Shown here: positions 8,828 to 17,733 of the stretch, piece by piece
How positions within the stretch are numbered: the stretch's first letter is position 1
How the letters are laid out: each line of letters begins with the position of its first letter
DNA from: Moritella marina ATCC 15381
GTDB lineage: Bacteria > Pseudomonadota > Gammaproteobacteria > Enterobacterales > Moritellaceae
NCBI RefSeq assembly: GCF_008931805.1
Contig: NZ_CP044399.1
Coordinates: 2,232,001-2,296,000 of the forward strand
DNA: 64,000 nucleotides
Direction: 5' to 3'
The notes under the pieces: generated by a model
Database searches by the model: none
The model's input: only the letters and a program-made list of their open reading frames with translations
Told to the model about the DNA's origin: nothing
Translations under genes and position numbers: made by a program

Positions 8828-10153
8828 ATGAATCCTGTCGTTATCGCGGTGCTTACTATGTTAATCCTCAGTTTTATGCGGATTAATGTTGTTGTAGCGC
8901 TCACAATTAGTGCCATTTTAGGCGGTTTAATTGGTGGTTTACCTTTAGAAGAAGTTATTGCAGCGTTTAACTCAGGTTTAGGTGGTGGTGCATCAATTGC
9001 ATTAAACTATGCCATGTTAGGTGCGTTTGCAGTTGCTATCTCCAAATCAGGTATTACTGACATCTTAGCTGCTAAAATCGTGGCTCGCTTAGGCACTGGC
9101 GGCACTCAACGCCAAATAAACGGTTTTAAATACGGTTTACTCTTTACCTTACTATTAGTAGCAATCTCTTCACAAAACGTTATCCCTGTTCATATCGCGT
9201 TTATCCCGCTACTTGTACCGCCTCTATTGGGTGTGATGAATAAATTGCGCTTGGACCGTCGAGCGGTTGCTTGTGTCATTACATTTGGTTTAACAGCAAC
9301 CTATATGTTCTTGCCGATTGGTTTTGGTGGTATCTTCTTAAATAATATTCTACTTAAGAATCTAAATGATAATGGTGCAAACGTCGTTGCCGAACAATTA
9401 CCAACAGCAATGGCACTGCCAGTGCTAGGCATGGTTATTGGCCTTATTACCGCAGTGATATTTAGTTACCGTAAACCGCGTGAATATTTAACTGAAAGTG
9501 AATTAACAACAAAAGAAGTAAAAAAAGTTGAATTTAATCCTCGTCACATTATTGTAGCGATGGTTGCTGTTGTGGCTGCACTAAGCTTACAGTTAATCTA
9601 CGATTCAATTATTTTAGGTGCACTAACAGGCTTCATTATCTTTACCCTCGGTGGCGTGATCAAATTCCACGAGACTCAAGATATCTTTACCCGTGGTGTT
9701 CATATGATGGCGATGATTGGCTTTATCATGATAGCGGCATCTGGTTTTTCTGAGGTAATGAAAGCAACAAGCGGTGTTGAATCGTTAGTGGGTTCGATTG
9801 GTGGTGTAATTGGCGATAACAAGGGCTTAGCTGCACTGTTAATGCTAATAACTGGCTTATTGGTGACAATGGGCATTGGTTCGTCATTCTCGACTATTCC
9901 AATTCTTGCGACTATCTACGTGCCATTGGCACTGCAGTTTGGTTTCTCTCCACTTGCAACTGCATCACTTGTTGGTACAGCTGCAGCATTAGGTGATGCA
10001 GGCTCACCAGCATCAGACTCAACGTTAGGCCCAACATCTGGTCTTAACGTTGATGGTCAACACGATCATATCCGTGACTCTGTAATACCAACATTCATCC
10101 ATTATAATATTCCGCTTATTATCTTTGGTTGGATCGCGGCAGTTACACTGTAA
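8828..10153 (+). CDS. NhaC-like Na+/H+ antiporter family protein
   Basis: A 441-residue polytopic inner-membrane protein with about 11-12 helices. It belongs to the Na+/H+ antiporter family of the ion transporter superfamily (related to Bacillus YuiF and Haemophilus HI1107-type proteins). Recognisable features are the glycine-rich [19 protein letters not shown] segment near residue 55 and the conserved C-terminal [19 protein letters not shown] loop. The gene is monocistronic with its own terminator. Ion specificity cannot be read from the sequence; some relatives move amino acids rather than protons. Confidence 0.8.
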   Translation: MNPVVIAVLTMLILSFMRINVVVALTISAILGGLIGGLPLEEVIAAFNSGLGGGASIALNYAMLGAFAVAISKSGITDILAAKIVARLGTGGTQRQINGFKYGLLFTLLLVAISSQNVIPVHIAFIPLLVPPLLGVMNKLRLDRRAVACVITFGLTATYMFLPIGFGGIFLNNILLKNLNDNGANVVAEQLPTAMALPVLGMVIGLITAVIFSYRKPREYLTESELTTKEVKKVEFNPRHIIVAMVAVVAALSLQLIYDSIILGALTGFIIFTLGGVIKFHETQDIFTRGVHMMAMIGFIMIAASGFSEVMKATSGVESLVGSIGGVIGDNKGLAALLMLITGLLVTMGIGSSFSTIPILATIYVPLALQFGFSPLATASLVGTAAALGDAGSPASDSTLGPTSGLNVDGQHDHIRDSVIPTFIHYNIPLIIFGWIAAVTL

Positions 10154-10240
10154 AAATCATAACCATTATCGCGACATAGTTCATCGTTCTGGTTAGGCTA
10201 TCAATGATTTAAATAATCGATAGCCTAAGTCGCAGATATA

Positions 10241-10268
10241 AAAAAGGGAAGCAATTGCTTCCCTTTTT
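10241..10268. terminator. perfect bidirectional terminator
   Basis: A 28-base perfect palindrome: a GGGAAGC/GCTTCCC core between five As and five Ts. It separates the convergent antiporter and grxD genes and can terminate both. Confidence 0.93.
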
Positions 10269-10323
10269 CGCATGTCAATTTTGGCTATAAACAAATAATA
10301 TTGCTTACAACAAACATTAACAG

Positions 10324-10653
10324 TTATTCAGCTTTCGCTTTTGCAGCCGCTTCAGCGATTAATGGCTGTAATTCAGCTTGTTGGAACATTTCCATGATAA
10401 TGTCACAACCGCCAACAAGCTCGCCGTCAACCCATAGTTGTGGGAATGTAGGCCAGTTAGCGTATTTAGGTAATTCAGCACGGATATCTGGATTCTGTAG
10501 GATATCAACGTAAGCAAATTGCTCACCACAGTTGATCACAGCTTGTGATGCTTGTGAAGAAAAACCACAGCTAGGTAGTTTTGGCGAACCTTTCATGTAT
10601 AGGATGATTGAATTCTCAGCAAGTTGCTGTTTAATTTTATCTAAAGTTTCCAT
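10324..10653 (-). CDS. grxD: monothiol glutaredoxin GrxD
   Basis: A 109-residue monothiol glutaredoxin. The active-site motif CGFS is at residues 29-32, followed by the glutathione-binding WPTFPQLWVDGELVGGCDI region. These proteins carry a [2Fe-2S] cluster bridged between two monomers with glutathione and pass it to target proteins, often with BolA. The length matches E. coli GrxD (115 residues). The neighbouring sodB fits an iron/oxidative-stress theme, although the two genes are divergent. Confidence 0.96.
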   Translation of the reverse strand: METLDKIKQQLAENSIILYMKGSPKLPSCGFSSQASQAVINCGEQFAYVDILQNPDIRAELPKYANWPTFPQLWVDGELVGGCDIIMEMFQQAELQPLIAEAAAKAKAE

Positions 10654-10980
10654 TGTGTCCTCACAAATCTTAGCGTTTACATCTATTGTAGTTATAATTT
10701 TTAAACTCTAACCATAGAATGCATTATATAAATACAAATTTAATTAATCATTTTATGCTAATTATAGCTCTGTTAACACCGTTATTTTGTAGGGTTATTT
10801 TGTTTTATATTTAGTCTAATTGTTAAATTTTTACTTTGCTGGTTACAATTTATTAATTGAGCAGTACAATTACATTCAAATGCTTGAATATATTCAACGC
10901 TAGCGTTAGTATTCTTGCAATAATTAAATCAATAATGAGCAATGGATAGCCGTTGGCTATCAATACATAAGGAAATACCT
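10654..10980. other. divergent grxD-sodB promoter region
   Basis: A 327-base AT-rich region between the starts of grxD and sodB. Its only notable structure is the pair of adjoining palindromes at 10884-10907, listed separately. Confidence 0.5.
10884..10907. promoter_or_regulatory. paired palindromes upstream of sodB
   Basis: TTGAATATATTCAA (10884-10897) is a perfect 14-base palindrome. It overlaps by two bases the perfect 12-base palindrome AACGCTAGCGTT (10896-10907). They end 73 bases before the sodB ATG, a normal position for an operator at or upstream of a promoter. They do not clearly match the Fur consensus. The regulator is unknown. Confidence 0.45.
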
Positions 10981-11565
10981 ATGAGTATTACACTACCAGC
11001 TTTACCGTACGCGCAAGATGCACTTGAACCACATATCTCTGCAGAGACTCTTTCTTTCCATTACGGCAAACACCATAACACTTATGTGGTTAAGCTTAAC
11101 GGTCTAATCGAAGGTACTCCTCTTGCTGAAAAATCATTAGAAGAAATCGTTAAATCTTCTACTGGTCCAGTATTCAACAATGCTGCACAAGTATGGAACC
11201 ACACATTCTACTGGAACAGCCTTACTCCTGCTGCAAAAGGCCAACCAGAAGGCGCTCTAGCTGACGCTATCAACGCTAAATTCGGTTCTTTCGAAGCGTT
11301 CCAAGCTGCATTCAACGATAAAGCTGTTAACAACTTCGGTTCAAGCTGGACTTGGTTAGTTAAAAACGCTGAAGGCGAATTAGAAATCGTTAATACTTCT
11401 AACGCAGGTACGCCAATCACTGAAGCGGGTGTTACACCACTAATCACAGTTGATCTGTGGGAACACGCTTACTACATCGATTACCGTAACCTACGTCCTA
11501 GCTACCTTAACGGTTTCTGGGCACTAGCTAACTGGGATTTCGCTGCAGCTAACTTCGCAGCTTAA
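10981..11565 (+). CDS. sodB: iron superoxide dismutase
   Basis: A 194-residue Fe-type superoxide dismutase that converts superoxide to hydrogen peroxide and oxygen in the cytosol. The metal ligands are His27, His74, Asp158 and His162. Gln70 in [11 protein letters not shown] is typical of the iron form, since Mn enzymes place Gln elsewhere. The start [10 protein letters not shown] has AAGGA seven bases upstream and matches family length, so the in-frame ATG 39 bases earlier is rejected. Codon use is strongly biased, suggesting high expression. Confidence 0.97.
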   Translation: MSITLPALPYAQDALEPHISAETLSFHYGKHHNTYVVKLNGLIEGTPLAEKSLEEIVKSSTGPVFNNAAQVWNHTFYWNSLTPAAKGQPEGALADAINAKFGSFEAFQAAFNDKAVNNFGSSWTWLVKNAEGELEIVNTSNAGTPITEAGVTPLITVDLWEHAYYIDYRNLRPSYLNGFWALANWDFAAANFAA

Positions 11566-11644
11566 TTTACCTGTTAGCCTTAGGCTAGATGGTAATAAAT
11601 CGAATGTATTAACACATAGCCTGTATTAATACATCGATTATATA

Positions 11645-11682
11645 AAAAAACCGATAGTGACGTTATTCACTATCGGTTTTTT
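11645..11682. terminator. Rho-independent terminator of sodB
   Basis: The stem CCGATAGTGA/TCACTATCGG has a six-base loop, extended by A and T runs on both sides. It is a strong terminator that works on both strands. Confidence 0.93.
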
Positions 11683-11780
11683 ATTATTGAACTAGTATTA
11701 CCTATACTTAATTGTTATTCTCCCAGTCATTAGATTGATGACAAGGATGTTATTACTTATTTTTAAAGACCGAGGTCATT

Positions 11781-11870
11781 ATGAATTTTAGTAGTACATT
11801 GAAAGCCTTGATAACATTGTCTATCCCAACAACACTGATGCTTGGTGTTCTCTATTTATCACTAAACTAA
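11781..11870 (+). CDS. possible 29-residue single-helix membrane peptide
   Basis: An ORF from ATG 11781 to TAA 11870 encodes 29 residues, starting MNFSSTLKALITL and ending LGVLYLSLN. It is preceded by GAGG five bases before the start. The peptide has one positive charge near the N terminus followed by about 18 hydrophobic residues, as in single-pass small membrane proteins. It lies after the sodB terminator and converges with recR. Conservation in relatives would decide whether it is real. Confidence 0.4.
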   Translation: MNFSSTLKALITLSIPTTLMLGVLYLSLN

Positions 11871-11921
11871 TACTTACCAATGAACTAGTACTTGTCAATG
11901 AACTAAGCACTAACGCATAAA

Positions 11922-12524
11922 TTAGCTAATTTGTTGTCGACCAAGTAATGAATGGGACAAGGTCGTTCCATCGACATATTCTAATTCACCACCAACAGGT
12001 ACACCATGCGCAATACGGCTTGCTTTCACGCCATACTCTTGTGCAATCTCAGCAATGTAATATGCCGTCGCTTCGCCTTCCACTGTTGGATTGGTTGCCA
12101 GAATAAGTTCTTCATAATGGCCAGACGCTAATAACGCGGCCAATTTATCTAAACCAATCTCATCCGGTCCAATACCATCTAATGGTGATAAGTGACCCAT
12201 CAACACAAAATATTGACCACTAAATTGATTGGTTTGTTCAATCGCCGCAACGTCAGCAGGCCCCTCAACGACACAAAGGTTTTTTTCAATTTGACGTTTG
12301 GGATTAGCACAAATAGCACAGATATCTAATTCAGTCAGCGTGTTGCACTGTTGGCAATGGCCAATCTCAATCATTGCTTTCTCTAAAGAATGCGCCAAAG
12401 ACACAGCGTTATCACGCTTACGCTCTAAAATATGGAAAGCAATACGCTGGGCAGACTTAGGGCCAACACCTGGTAAAATTTGTAGATCATTAATTAATTG
12501 ATCTAACAGGGGACTGAACTTCAT
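11922..12524 (-). CDS. recR: recombination mediator RecR
   Basis: A 200-residue RecR, which loads RecA at gaps together with RecO and RecF. It has the helix-hairpin-helix [17 protein letters not shown] (17-33), the four-Cys zinc finger Cys57, Cys60, Cys69 and Cys72, and a Toprim domain starting [13 protein letters not shown]. The start [10 protein letters not shown] has GGAG seven bases upstream; an in-frame TGT/alternative extension of nine residues is rejected. In most gammaproteobacteria recR follows dnaX-ybaB directly. Here it is about 4.7 kb away from ybaB on the same strand, with opposite-strand genes between. Confidence 0.96.
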   Translation of the reverse strand: MKFSPLLDQLINDLQILPGVGPKSAQRIAFHILERKRDNAVSLAHSLEKAMIEIGHCQQCNTLTELDICAICANPKRQIEKNLCVVEGPADVAAIEQTNQFSGQYFVLMGHLSPLDGIGPDEIGLDKLAALLASGHYEELILATNPTVEGEATAYYIAEIAQEYGVKASRIAHGVPVGGELEYVDGTTLSHSLLGRQQIS

Positions 12525-12865
12525 TAATAACTCCAAAAAATGTCGGCACAAGCTAAATTTACCGTCTATATTGAGCGCAATACTACATTAATTCGATTGC
12601 TTTAGCATATAATTTTACCTTAGGGTAAACCGCTACGCAGCTAATTGATTCGATGTTTAGCGAGGCCTTAACTAAACTTTAGATAAACGTTAAAATATAT
12701 ACAATAAGGGTAAAATTATAATGTTAAATCCCGAGATCTGGTCGTTAGCGTCCAGGATGCACATTAAGCTTCAACAATAGCGGATTTGTGTTGTGCTCTG
12801 ACCTTTCAGCCGTTAAACTTTGCCTCCCAAATTATTGGTTGCGCTAATCTCTCACAGGTAACATT
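12525..12865. other. divergent recR / J-domain operon promoter region
   Basis: A 341-base gap between the starts of recR and the J-domain gene. It contains an inverted repeat TTTACC/GGTAAA (12614-12629, four-base loop). No remnant of ybaB or dnaX coding sequence is obvious. recR must now be transcribed from a promoter here. Confidence 0.5.
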
Positions 12866-13156
12866 ATGATTAACCACTTTAGTGTGCTTGGTATCAAGCC
12901 GAACGCAAACGAAGATGACGTGAAAAAAGCCTATAAACGTCTATCGAATCGCTTTCACCCAGATAAATTACTCGGTGCATCAGACGATGAAAAAAAGCAT
13001 GCTGAAGCTCAGCTGCAGCGCGTAAGAAACGCCTATGAAGTGCTTTCAGATCCGAAGCTAAAACGCGAATTTGTAAAAAACTTCAGTAACGTTATTGTGA
13101 CCGACCCTGCTGCCGCGATGCGCGAGCTGTGGGACCAATTTTATTCTATAAGTTAA
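12866..13156 (+). CDS. J-domain (DnaJ-type) co-chaperone protein
   Basis: A 96-residue protein that is almost entirely a J domain. It starts NHFSVLGIKPNANEDDVKKAY, carries the catalytic HPD tripeptide at residues 31-33, and ends helix IV with YEVLSDPKLKREF. J domains stimulate the ATPase of DnaK/Hsp70 and deliver clients. There is no G/F region, zinc finger or membrane helix, so client binding must come from a partner. It heads a tight plus-strand operon with three acidic unrecognised proteins, which are the natural candidates. Confidence 0.88.
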   Translation: MINHFSVLGIKPNANEDDVKKAYKRLSNRFHPDKLLGASDDEKKHAEAQLQRVRNAYEVLSDPKLKREFVKNFSNVIVTDPAAAMRELWDQFYSIS

Positions 13157-13169
13157 TTTCTGAGCATTT

Positions 13170-13658
13170 ATGACAAAAGCACTAGATCTATCACGTATTG
13201 ATGAATTAAAAGAAAATGCATATAGCAATATCGAATCTTATAACGATCCTGATACGCCTGATGCACTTGCAAAATTTACCAGCCAAATGAAGGCTGTTTT
13301 ATTAGCTGATCCGCAGTTACTTGAGTCTGTACCTGAGTACTTACCGATTGCGCTTTATGACAAAGTTAAATTTCCACCTGAAGCTAAAATCCAGTGGGCT
13401 CACTGGGTCAAAGAAGGTATTCAACCTGAGTGGGATGATTTTAAAACCACTGTCGCGTTTAATAAGGAAGACTTACCGCTGGTATTAGCTGTAAAAAAAT
13501 TCTCTGAGACCTTATTAATAGAAAGCTGTATCGTCCTATTCTTATTGGCGAATGAGAATCAGTCTACACCGACTAGGCAAGCTCAAGAACAAGATGATAA
13601 TGACTACCTAGATAGCGAAGAAGGTTATTACGATCAATTTGACGAGGAAGAGCTTTAA
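13170..13658 (+). CDS. unrecognised acidic protein, J-domain operon gene 2
   Basis: A 162-residue cytosolic protein that I do not recognise. It is mainly helical, with LADPQLLESVPEYLPIALYD near residues 45-64. It ends in a very acidic tail after residue 135 (DDNDYLDSEEGYYDQFDEEEL). It starts 13 bases after the J-domain gene and its stop overlaps the next start by one base (TAATG), implying translational coupling. No signal peptide or membrane segment is present. Confidence 0.75.
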   Translation: MTKALDLSRIDELKENAYSNIESYNDPDTPDALAKFTSQMKAVLLADPQLLESVPEYLPIALYDKVKFPPEAKIQWAHWVKEGIQPEWDDFKTTVAFNKEDLPLVLAVKKFSETLLIESCIVLFLLANENQSTPTRQAQEQDDNDYLDSEEGYYDQFDEEEL

Positions 13659-14419
13659 TGAATAGCTTAATTGAAACAGCTGTAATTGAGATCAAACAAC
13701 TTGCTGATGTAGAACCGCAACAAGCAAGTAAGAAATTTGAGTTAATGGCTAACACCATGACTGATGAAGTATTAGTGGAAGTGATCGAACAGATGGATAT
13801 CGTCACATTAACACAAATAAACAGTCACCATGATATCTCTTGCCCTTCTATCATGTCAGAACTGATGACGCCGGAACAGATCCGCGACATCGTTTGTCAG
13901 CAGCCTCTGTATTGGGAAGAAAAAGTAAAAAACAACGCCGATGAATTAATTCAGCATACGTTTGATTTTTTAACTTATCTTATCCGAATTCAAGATAATG
14001 AAGCGAAGCAAGCCGCTATTTTAGAATGTATTGCTGAAGATCAAGCGGGTCTATTTTATCTGTCGATCCCATTTATTGAATACCTGTTAGCTCCTAAGGT
14101 AGAAGCTGATCACCACAGCCACATCACAGACAATTATGATGATGAAGATGATGGTGAAACCGTTGGCTTTACAGACCGTAGTGTTGAAGAAGAAACGCAC
14201 AGTTTAAGTATTGACGATCCACGTAGCTTATTAGCCTTGATCCGAGAAATAGCACCGGAAGTTGAAAAATCAATTAAGAACTTACTGCGCAGCGAAAACT
14301 CAAGCTGGGTTGCTATCATCGACAGTTTCGTGAATGAGTTAGTACTGCAAGCAAAAGAAAAGAACGCAGTAGAAGACGAATACGAAGAAGTTGATGACAT
14401 GTTTAGCTTTCTTGATTAA
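13658..14419 (+). CDS. unrecognised acidic protein, J-domain operon gene 3
   Basis: A 253-residue, strongly acidic, probably all-helical protein with no domain I recognise. It contains a low-complexity linker near residues 150-172 (HHSHITDNYDDEDDGETV) that divides it into two helical halves. It ends in a second acidic segment, VEDEYEEVDDMFSFLD. Acidic tails also end the preceding gene product, so the two may form one complex. It overlaps the previous gene by one base and lies 11 bases before the next. Confidence 0.75.
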   Translation: MNSLIETAVIEIKQLADVEPQQASKKFELMANTMTDEVLVEVIEQMDIVTLTQINSHHDISCPSIMSELMTPEQIRDIVCQQPLYWEEKVKNNADELIQHTFDFLTYLIRIQDNEAKQAAILECIAEDQAGLFYLSIPFIEYLLAPKVEADHHSHITDNYDDEDDGETVGFTDRSVEEETHSLSIDDPRSLLALIREIAPEVEKSIKNLLRSENSSWVAIIDSFVNELVLQAKEKNAVEDEYEEVDDMFSFLD

Positions 14420-14430
14420 GGACTCCGTTA

Positions 14431-15324
14431 ATGGAAATTGTACTAAGAGACAGTAATCAAGGTCCTTTTTTAACGAAAGTATTAGATTATGCGCAAGCAG
14501 AATCGCTATTAGATGAAACTCAACTTGCTGAAATAAAAAACAAAGCGATATTAATGAGTCTTAAGCTAGCTGATAAATTTTATAACAAACATAAAATGCA
14601 TCTGCTAGAAAATGCCGCGTTCGATGTGATCGGGGTTGCTAGCTTAGGATTAATGTCGCTGAGTAATCACGACCAAGCGATAGCATTTAAACTGCTTATC
14701 GCACCAAATGGCATGGTAAAGTCCTTCCAGAAAGGTTGGAGCATGCTGAGTCGTGTGAGTAAGTACAAGCTAAACGGTAAGTCAATTTATGGCGATATCG
14801 ACCCTATTTTACTCGATAAAATTTCAACACCGAGTGATGCAGATGAATGGCTAGGTTGGCAGAGTTACCAAGACGCACTATTAGACTTTAATAGTGAAGA
14901 GTCCATTGTCGGTCTGCTAAACCAGTTTTACGCACAGTCTACCTATGATCCACTCGACTGTTTAAGTTTAGAAAACGTATTTGCAGAAGTCGTGCTATAT
15001 CGCCTTCTTTTTGGTCCAATAAAAGTCAGACAAAATCTGAAGCAAAATATCGCTAAGATTGAGTTCGATGATGCATGGTTTACACTTGAGTTCATTGAAC
15101 AACAGGTTGAACACGCGCTGTCTGAGTTACCGTCTACACTCGCTGAGACCATCAGAACAGACCAAGGTAAATACTTTACTGCCGGTTTACTACGTACATT
15201 AACGTTCGCTAAACACTATCGAGAACTGCGTTTAGACAACGCCAGTCCAGAACGTTTAGAACGATACGAAGATAAAGAAGGTCTTATTGGTTTATTAGGT
15301 TGGCCTGTTTATCTTGTGATGTGA
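14431..15324 (+). CDS. unrecognised protein, J-domain operon gene 4
   Basis: A 297-residue protein with no recognised domain. It is predicted helical and soluble. Two moderately hydrophobic helices lie near residues 70-95 (FDVIGVASLGLMSLSNHDQA) and 230-260. A DEWLGWQSYQDALLDF segment near residue 138 and the ending GLLGWPVYLVM are distinctive for searches. It has an AAGGACTCC ribosome-binding region and is followed by a terminator, so it closes the four-gene operon. Confidence 0.75.
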   Translation: MEIVLRDSNQGPFLTKVLDYAQAESLLDETQLAEIKNKAILMSLKLADKFYNKHKMHLLENAAFDVIGVASLGLMSLSNHDQAIAFKLLIAPNGMVKSFQKGWSMLSRVSKYKLNGKSIYGDIDPILLDKISTPSDADEWLGWQSYQDALLDFNSEESIVGLLNQFYAQSTYDPLDCLSLENVFAEVVLYRLLFGPIKVRQNLKQNIAKIEFDDAWFTLEFIEQQVEHALSELPSTLAETIRTDQGKYFTAGLLRTLTFAKHYRELRLDNASPERLERYEDKEGLIGLLGWPVYLVM

Positions 15325-15368
15325 TAGTTCAATAACACTAAAACATTTTAAACAACGACTAAGAACAT

Positions 15369-15401
15369 AACGGGAATATCCAATCGGGTGTTCCCGTTTT
15401 T
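15369..15401 (+). terminator. terminator of the J-domain operon
   Basis: AACGGGAA (15369-15376) and TTCCCGTT (15391-15398) form the stem, followed by further Ts. It lies 45 bases after the last gene of the operon. Confidence 0.85.
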
Positions 15402-15487
15402 ATTAGCGTAGATAAATAATATTGACGTCATACTAAAGTTATGACAATACTAAGTCCCCCCTGTCTTATTTACGCAATGGAATTGCC

Positions 15488-17107
15488 ATGACAAAAAAAC
15501 GACAACTGACCGTACTCGCACTCGTTTCACTGAACTTATCATTTGCTAGCATCGCCGCTAATGTACCGGTTGGCACCCAACTCGCTATTGAACAGCACCT
15601 AGTACGCGGTAATGGTGCAGAACCAAGCAGCTTAGATCCTAGCTTTGTCAATTCAGGGATGCCTGATGACATTATCGCCAATGACATGTTTGAAGGATTA
15701 CTCATTGAAAATGGCCAAGGGCAATTAACTCCAGGGCAAGCTATTGATTGGGTTGTATCTGCAGACGGCAAACAATTCACCTTTACATTACGTGATGGTT
15801 TAGTTTGGTCAAACGGTTCTCCCGTACTGGCGAGCGATTTCGTGTTTGCTTGGCAACGCGCAGTAAACCCAGACACAGGCAATAATACCGGCCATTATTT
15901 TGTTACCGCTAACCTTGTTAACGCTACAGAAATTCAAAACAACAAAGCAGCGGCCACTGATTTAGGGGTTAAAGCCCTCGATGCAAAAACGCTGCAAGTG
16001 ACGCTTACCAAGCCAACGCCCTACTTTCTTAATATGATGACGATCAAGACATTCTCACCGCTACCAACTGCTGTCGTTGAGCAACATGGTAAAACATGGT
16101 CACGTGCAGAGACCATTGTCACTAATGGTCCTTATAAATTAGTAAAATGGCTACCAAATGAATATGTTGAAGTGCAACGTAACCCGCAATACTGGGATAA
16201 CACTAACACTGTTATTAACAAGGTCACTTACTTAGGTTTAGAATCTCAGATTGCAGAATGGAATCGTTATCAAGCCGGTGAAATTGATATGACTAATAGG
16301 GTGCAACTAGAATACTATCAATCAATGATGACTGAGCATCCAGAACAAATTAAATCACAAGCCTTGCTTGGCACCTACTTATATTCATTCAACACCCGTA
16401 AAGCGCCTTTTGATAACAAGCTAGTACGTCAAGCACTGAGTATGGCTGTTGACCGTGATATATTAGTGAACAAAATTACCGCCCAAGGTGAACCTGCTGC
16501 TTACTCGATAGTCCCAAGCACGATAGCAAACTATGCCACGAGCAAGCCTGATTTTGCGGTTCAAACACAACAACAGCGTGTTAAAAAAGCCAAGCAATTA
16601 CTTGCAGCGGCAGGTTATAACAAACAAAATCCGCTCACATTTACCCTGACGTACAATACCAGTGAAAACCACAAAAAAATTGCACTGGTCATTGCATCAA
16701 TGTGGAAACCACTTGGTGTAAACGTCATCTTGGAAAACATGGAATGGAAGAGTTACGTTGCCGCTAAAAATATGGGGGATTTTCAATTAGCACGTTCATG
16801 GGCATTCGGGGATTATGCTGAACCATCGGCACTATTAGAGGCCTTTACCTGTGATAACCCGGTGAATGAATCTGGTTTTTGCTCACCTGAGTTTGACTCG
16901 TTATTAGCCACAGCCTCAAATACTGCAGATGAAAATCAGCGTTACGGTTTATATCAGCAAGCTGAAGCTATCTTAAGCCAAACAGCGCCGATGATGCCGC
17001 TGTATAACTATACGCAAACACGCATGGTTAGGGACACATTGAAAGGATTCCCAGAAAACAATCCACGCGGTAATATCTACGCAAAAGATATGTATTTTGT
17101 GAAATAA
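15488..17107 (+). CDS. periplasmic oligopeptide-binding protein (OppA family)
   Basis: A 539-residue solute-binding protein of the SBP_bac_5 family. It has a Sec signal peptide (MTKKRQLTVLALVSLNLSFASIAA) and the OppA-typical EPSSLDPSFV, LRDGLVWSNGSPVLASDFVFAWQRAV and PLYNYTQTRMV segments. It would capture peptides for an ABC importer. No oppBCDF genes are adjacent, so it is an orphan that must share a permease encoded elsewhere, or act otherwise. It has its own upstream gap and a strong terminator downstream. Strand and position place it in the block that separates recR from ybaB-dnaX. Confidence 0.9.
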   Translation: MTKKRQLTVLALVSLNLSFASIAANVPVGTQLAIEQHLVRGNGAEPSSLDPSFVNSGMPDDIIANDMFEGLLIENGQGQLTPGQAIDWVVSADGKQFTFTLRDGLVWSNGSPVLASDFVFAWQRAVNPDTGNNTGHYFVTANLVNATEIQNNKAAATDLGVKALDAKTLQVTLTKPTPYFLNMMTIKTFSPLPTAVVEQHGKTWSRAETIVTNGPYKLVKWLPNEYVEVQRNPQYWDNTNTVINKVTYLGLESQIAEWNRYQAGEIDMTNRVQLEYYQSMMTEHPEQIKSQALLGTYLYSFNTRKAPFDNKLVRQALSMAVDRDILVNKITAQGEPAAYSIVPSTIANYATSKPDFAVQTQQQRVKKAKQLLAAAGYNKQNPLTFTLTYNTSENHKKIALVIASMWKPLGVNVILENMEWKSYVAAKNMGDFQLARSWAFGDYAEPSALLEAFTCDNPVNESGFCSPEFDSLLATASNTADENQRYGLYQQAEAILSQTAPMMPLYNYTQTRMVRDTLKGFPENNPRGNIYAKDMYFVK

Positions 17108-17116
17108 CAGTAATAA

Positions 17117-17164
17117 AAAATGGCAAGTACCAGTCTTATATTAAGAAAGGTTACTTGCCATTTT
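17117..17164. terminator. bidirectional terminator between oppA-like gene and ybaB
   Basis: Thirteen-base perfect arms (17117-17129 and 17152-17164), with a TGGCAAGTA core and A/T runs outside, separate the convergent genes. Confidence 0.9.
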
Positions 17165-17223
17165 ATCGCAATTGTTTAGCTAACCGATATTAAACATCTA
17201 TTAGCTATGCTCTAATTAAAGAA

Positions 17224-17553
17224 CTAGAAAGGCATTTTCATACCTGGTGGTAATTTCATACCGCCAGTAACATCGGCCATTCTTGATTTATTTTCTTCTT
17301 CAACGCGGCGAGCAGCATCGTTGATTGCAGCAGCGATAAGATCTTCTAACATCTCTTTATCATCTTCCATCAATTCTGGGTCGATTTGTACACGACGCAC
17401 GTTGTGGCTACCAGTCATAGTGATTTTAACCATGCCAGCACCAGATTCGCCAACTACTTCCATGTTAGCTAGGTCTTCTTGTACTTTAGCCATCTTGTCT
17501 TGCATTTGTTGAGCTTGCTTCATTAAGCCGCCCATTCCGCCTTTACCAAACAT
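17224..17553 (-). CDS. ybaB: YbaB/EbfC nucleoid-associated protein
   Basis: A 109-residue YbaB/EbfC family protein, a small dimeric DNA-binding factor with a tweezer-like fold. The N terminus [21 protein letters not shown] and the [20 protein letters not shown] core are diagnostic. The C terminus is Met/Pro/Gly-rich. It lies 180 bases downstream of dnaX on the same strand, as in the usual dnaX-ybaB-recR operon, but recR does not follow. Confidence 0.95.
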   Translation of the reverse strand: MFGKGGMGGLMKQAQQMQDKMAKVQEDLANMEVVGESGAGMVKITMTGSHNVRRVQIDPELMEDDKEMLEDLIAAAINDAARRVEEENKSRMADVTGGMKLPPGMKMPF

Positions 17554-17733
17554 ATTAAACTCTCTTTCTATTGTCTACCGCGAACAACAATAAATGAATA
17601 CTGATTGTTGCGCATTGAATATCCATACTATATGGGTATCACTGGAAAAAAATCAAGGTTGATAACGATTGATATCAACACTATAAAAATTATAACGGCG
17701 CCATTACGGTACTATTACGGTACTACAACAGCA

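Noticed and set aside
10942-10980. Upstream in-frame ATG extending sodB by 13 residues
   Set aside because: It has no Shine-Dalgarno and would add residues absent from Fe superoxide dismutases. The ATG at 10981 has AAGGA at good spacing.
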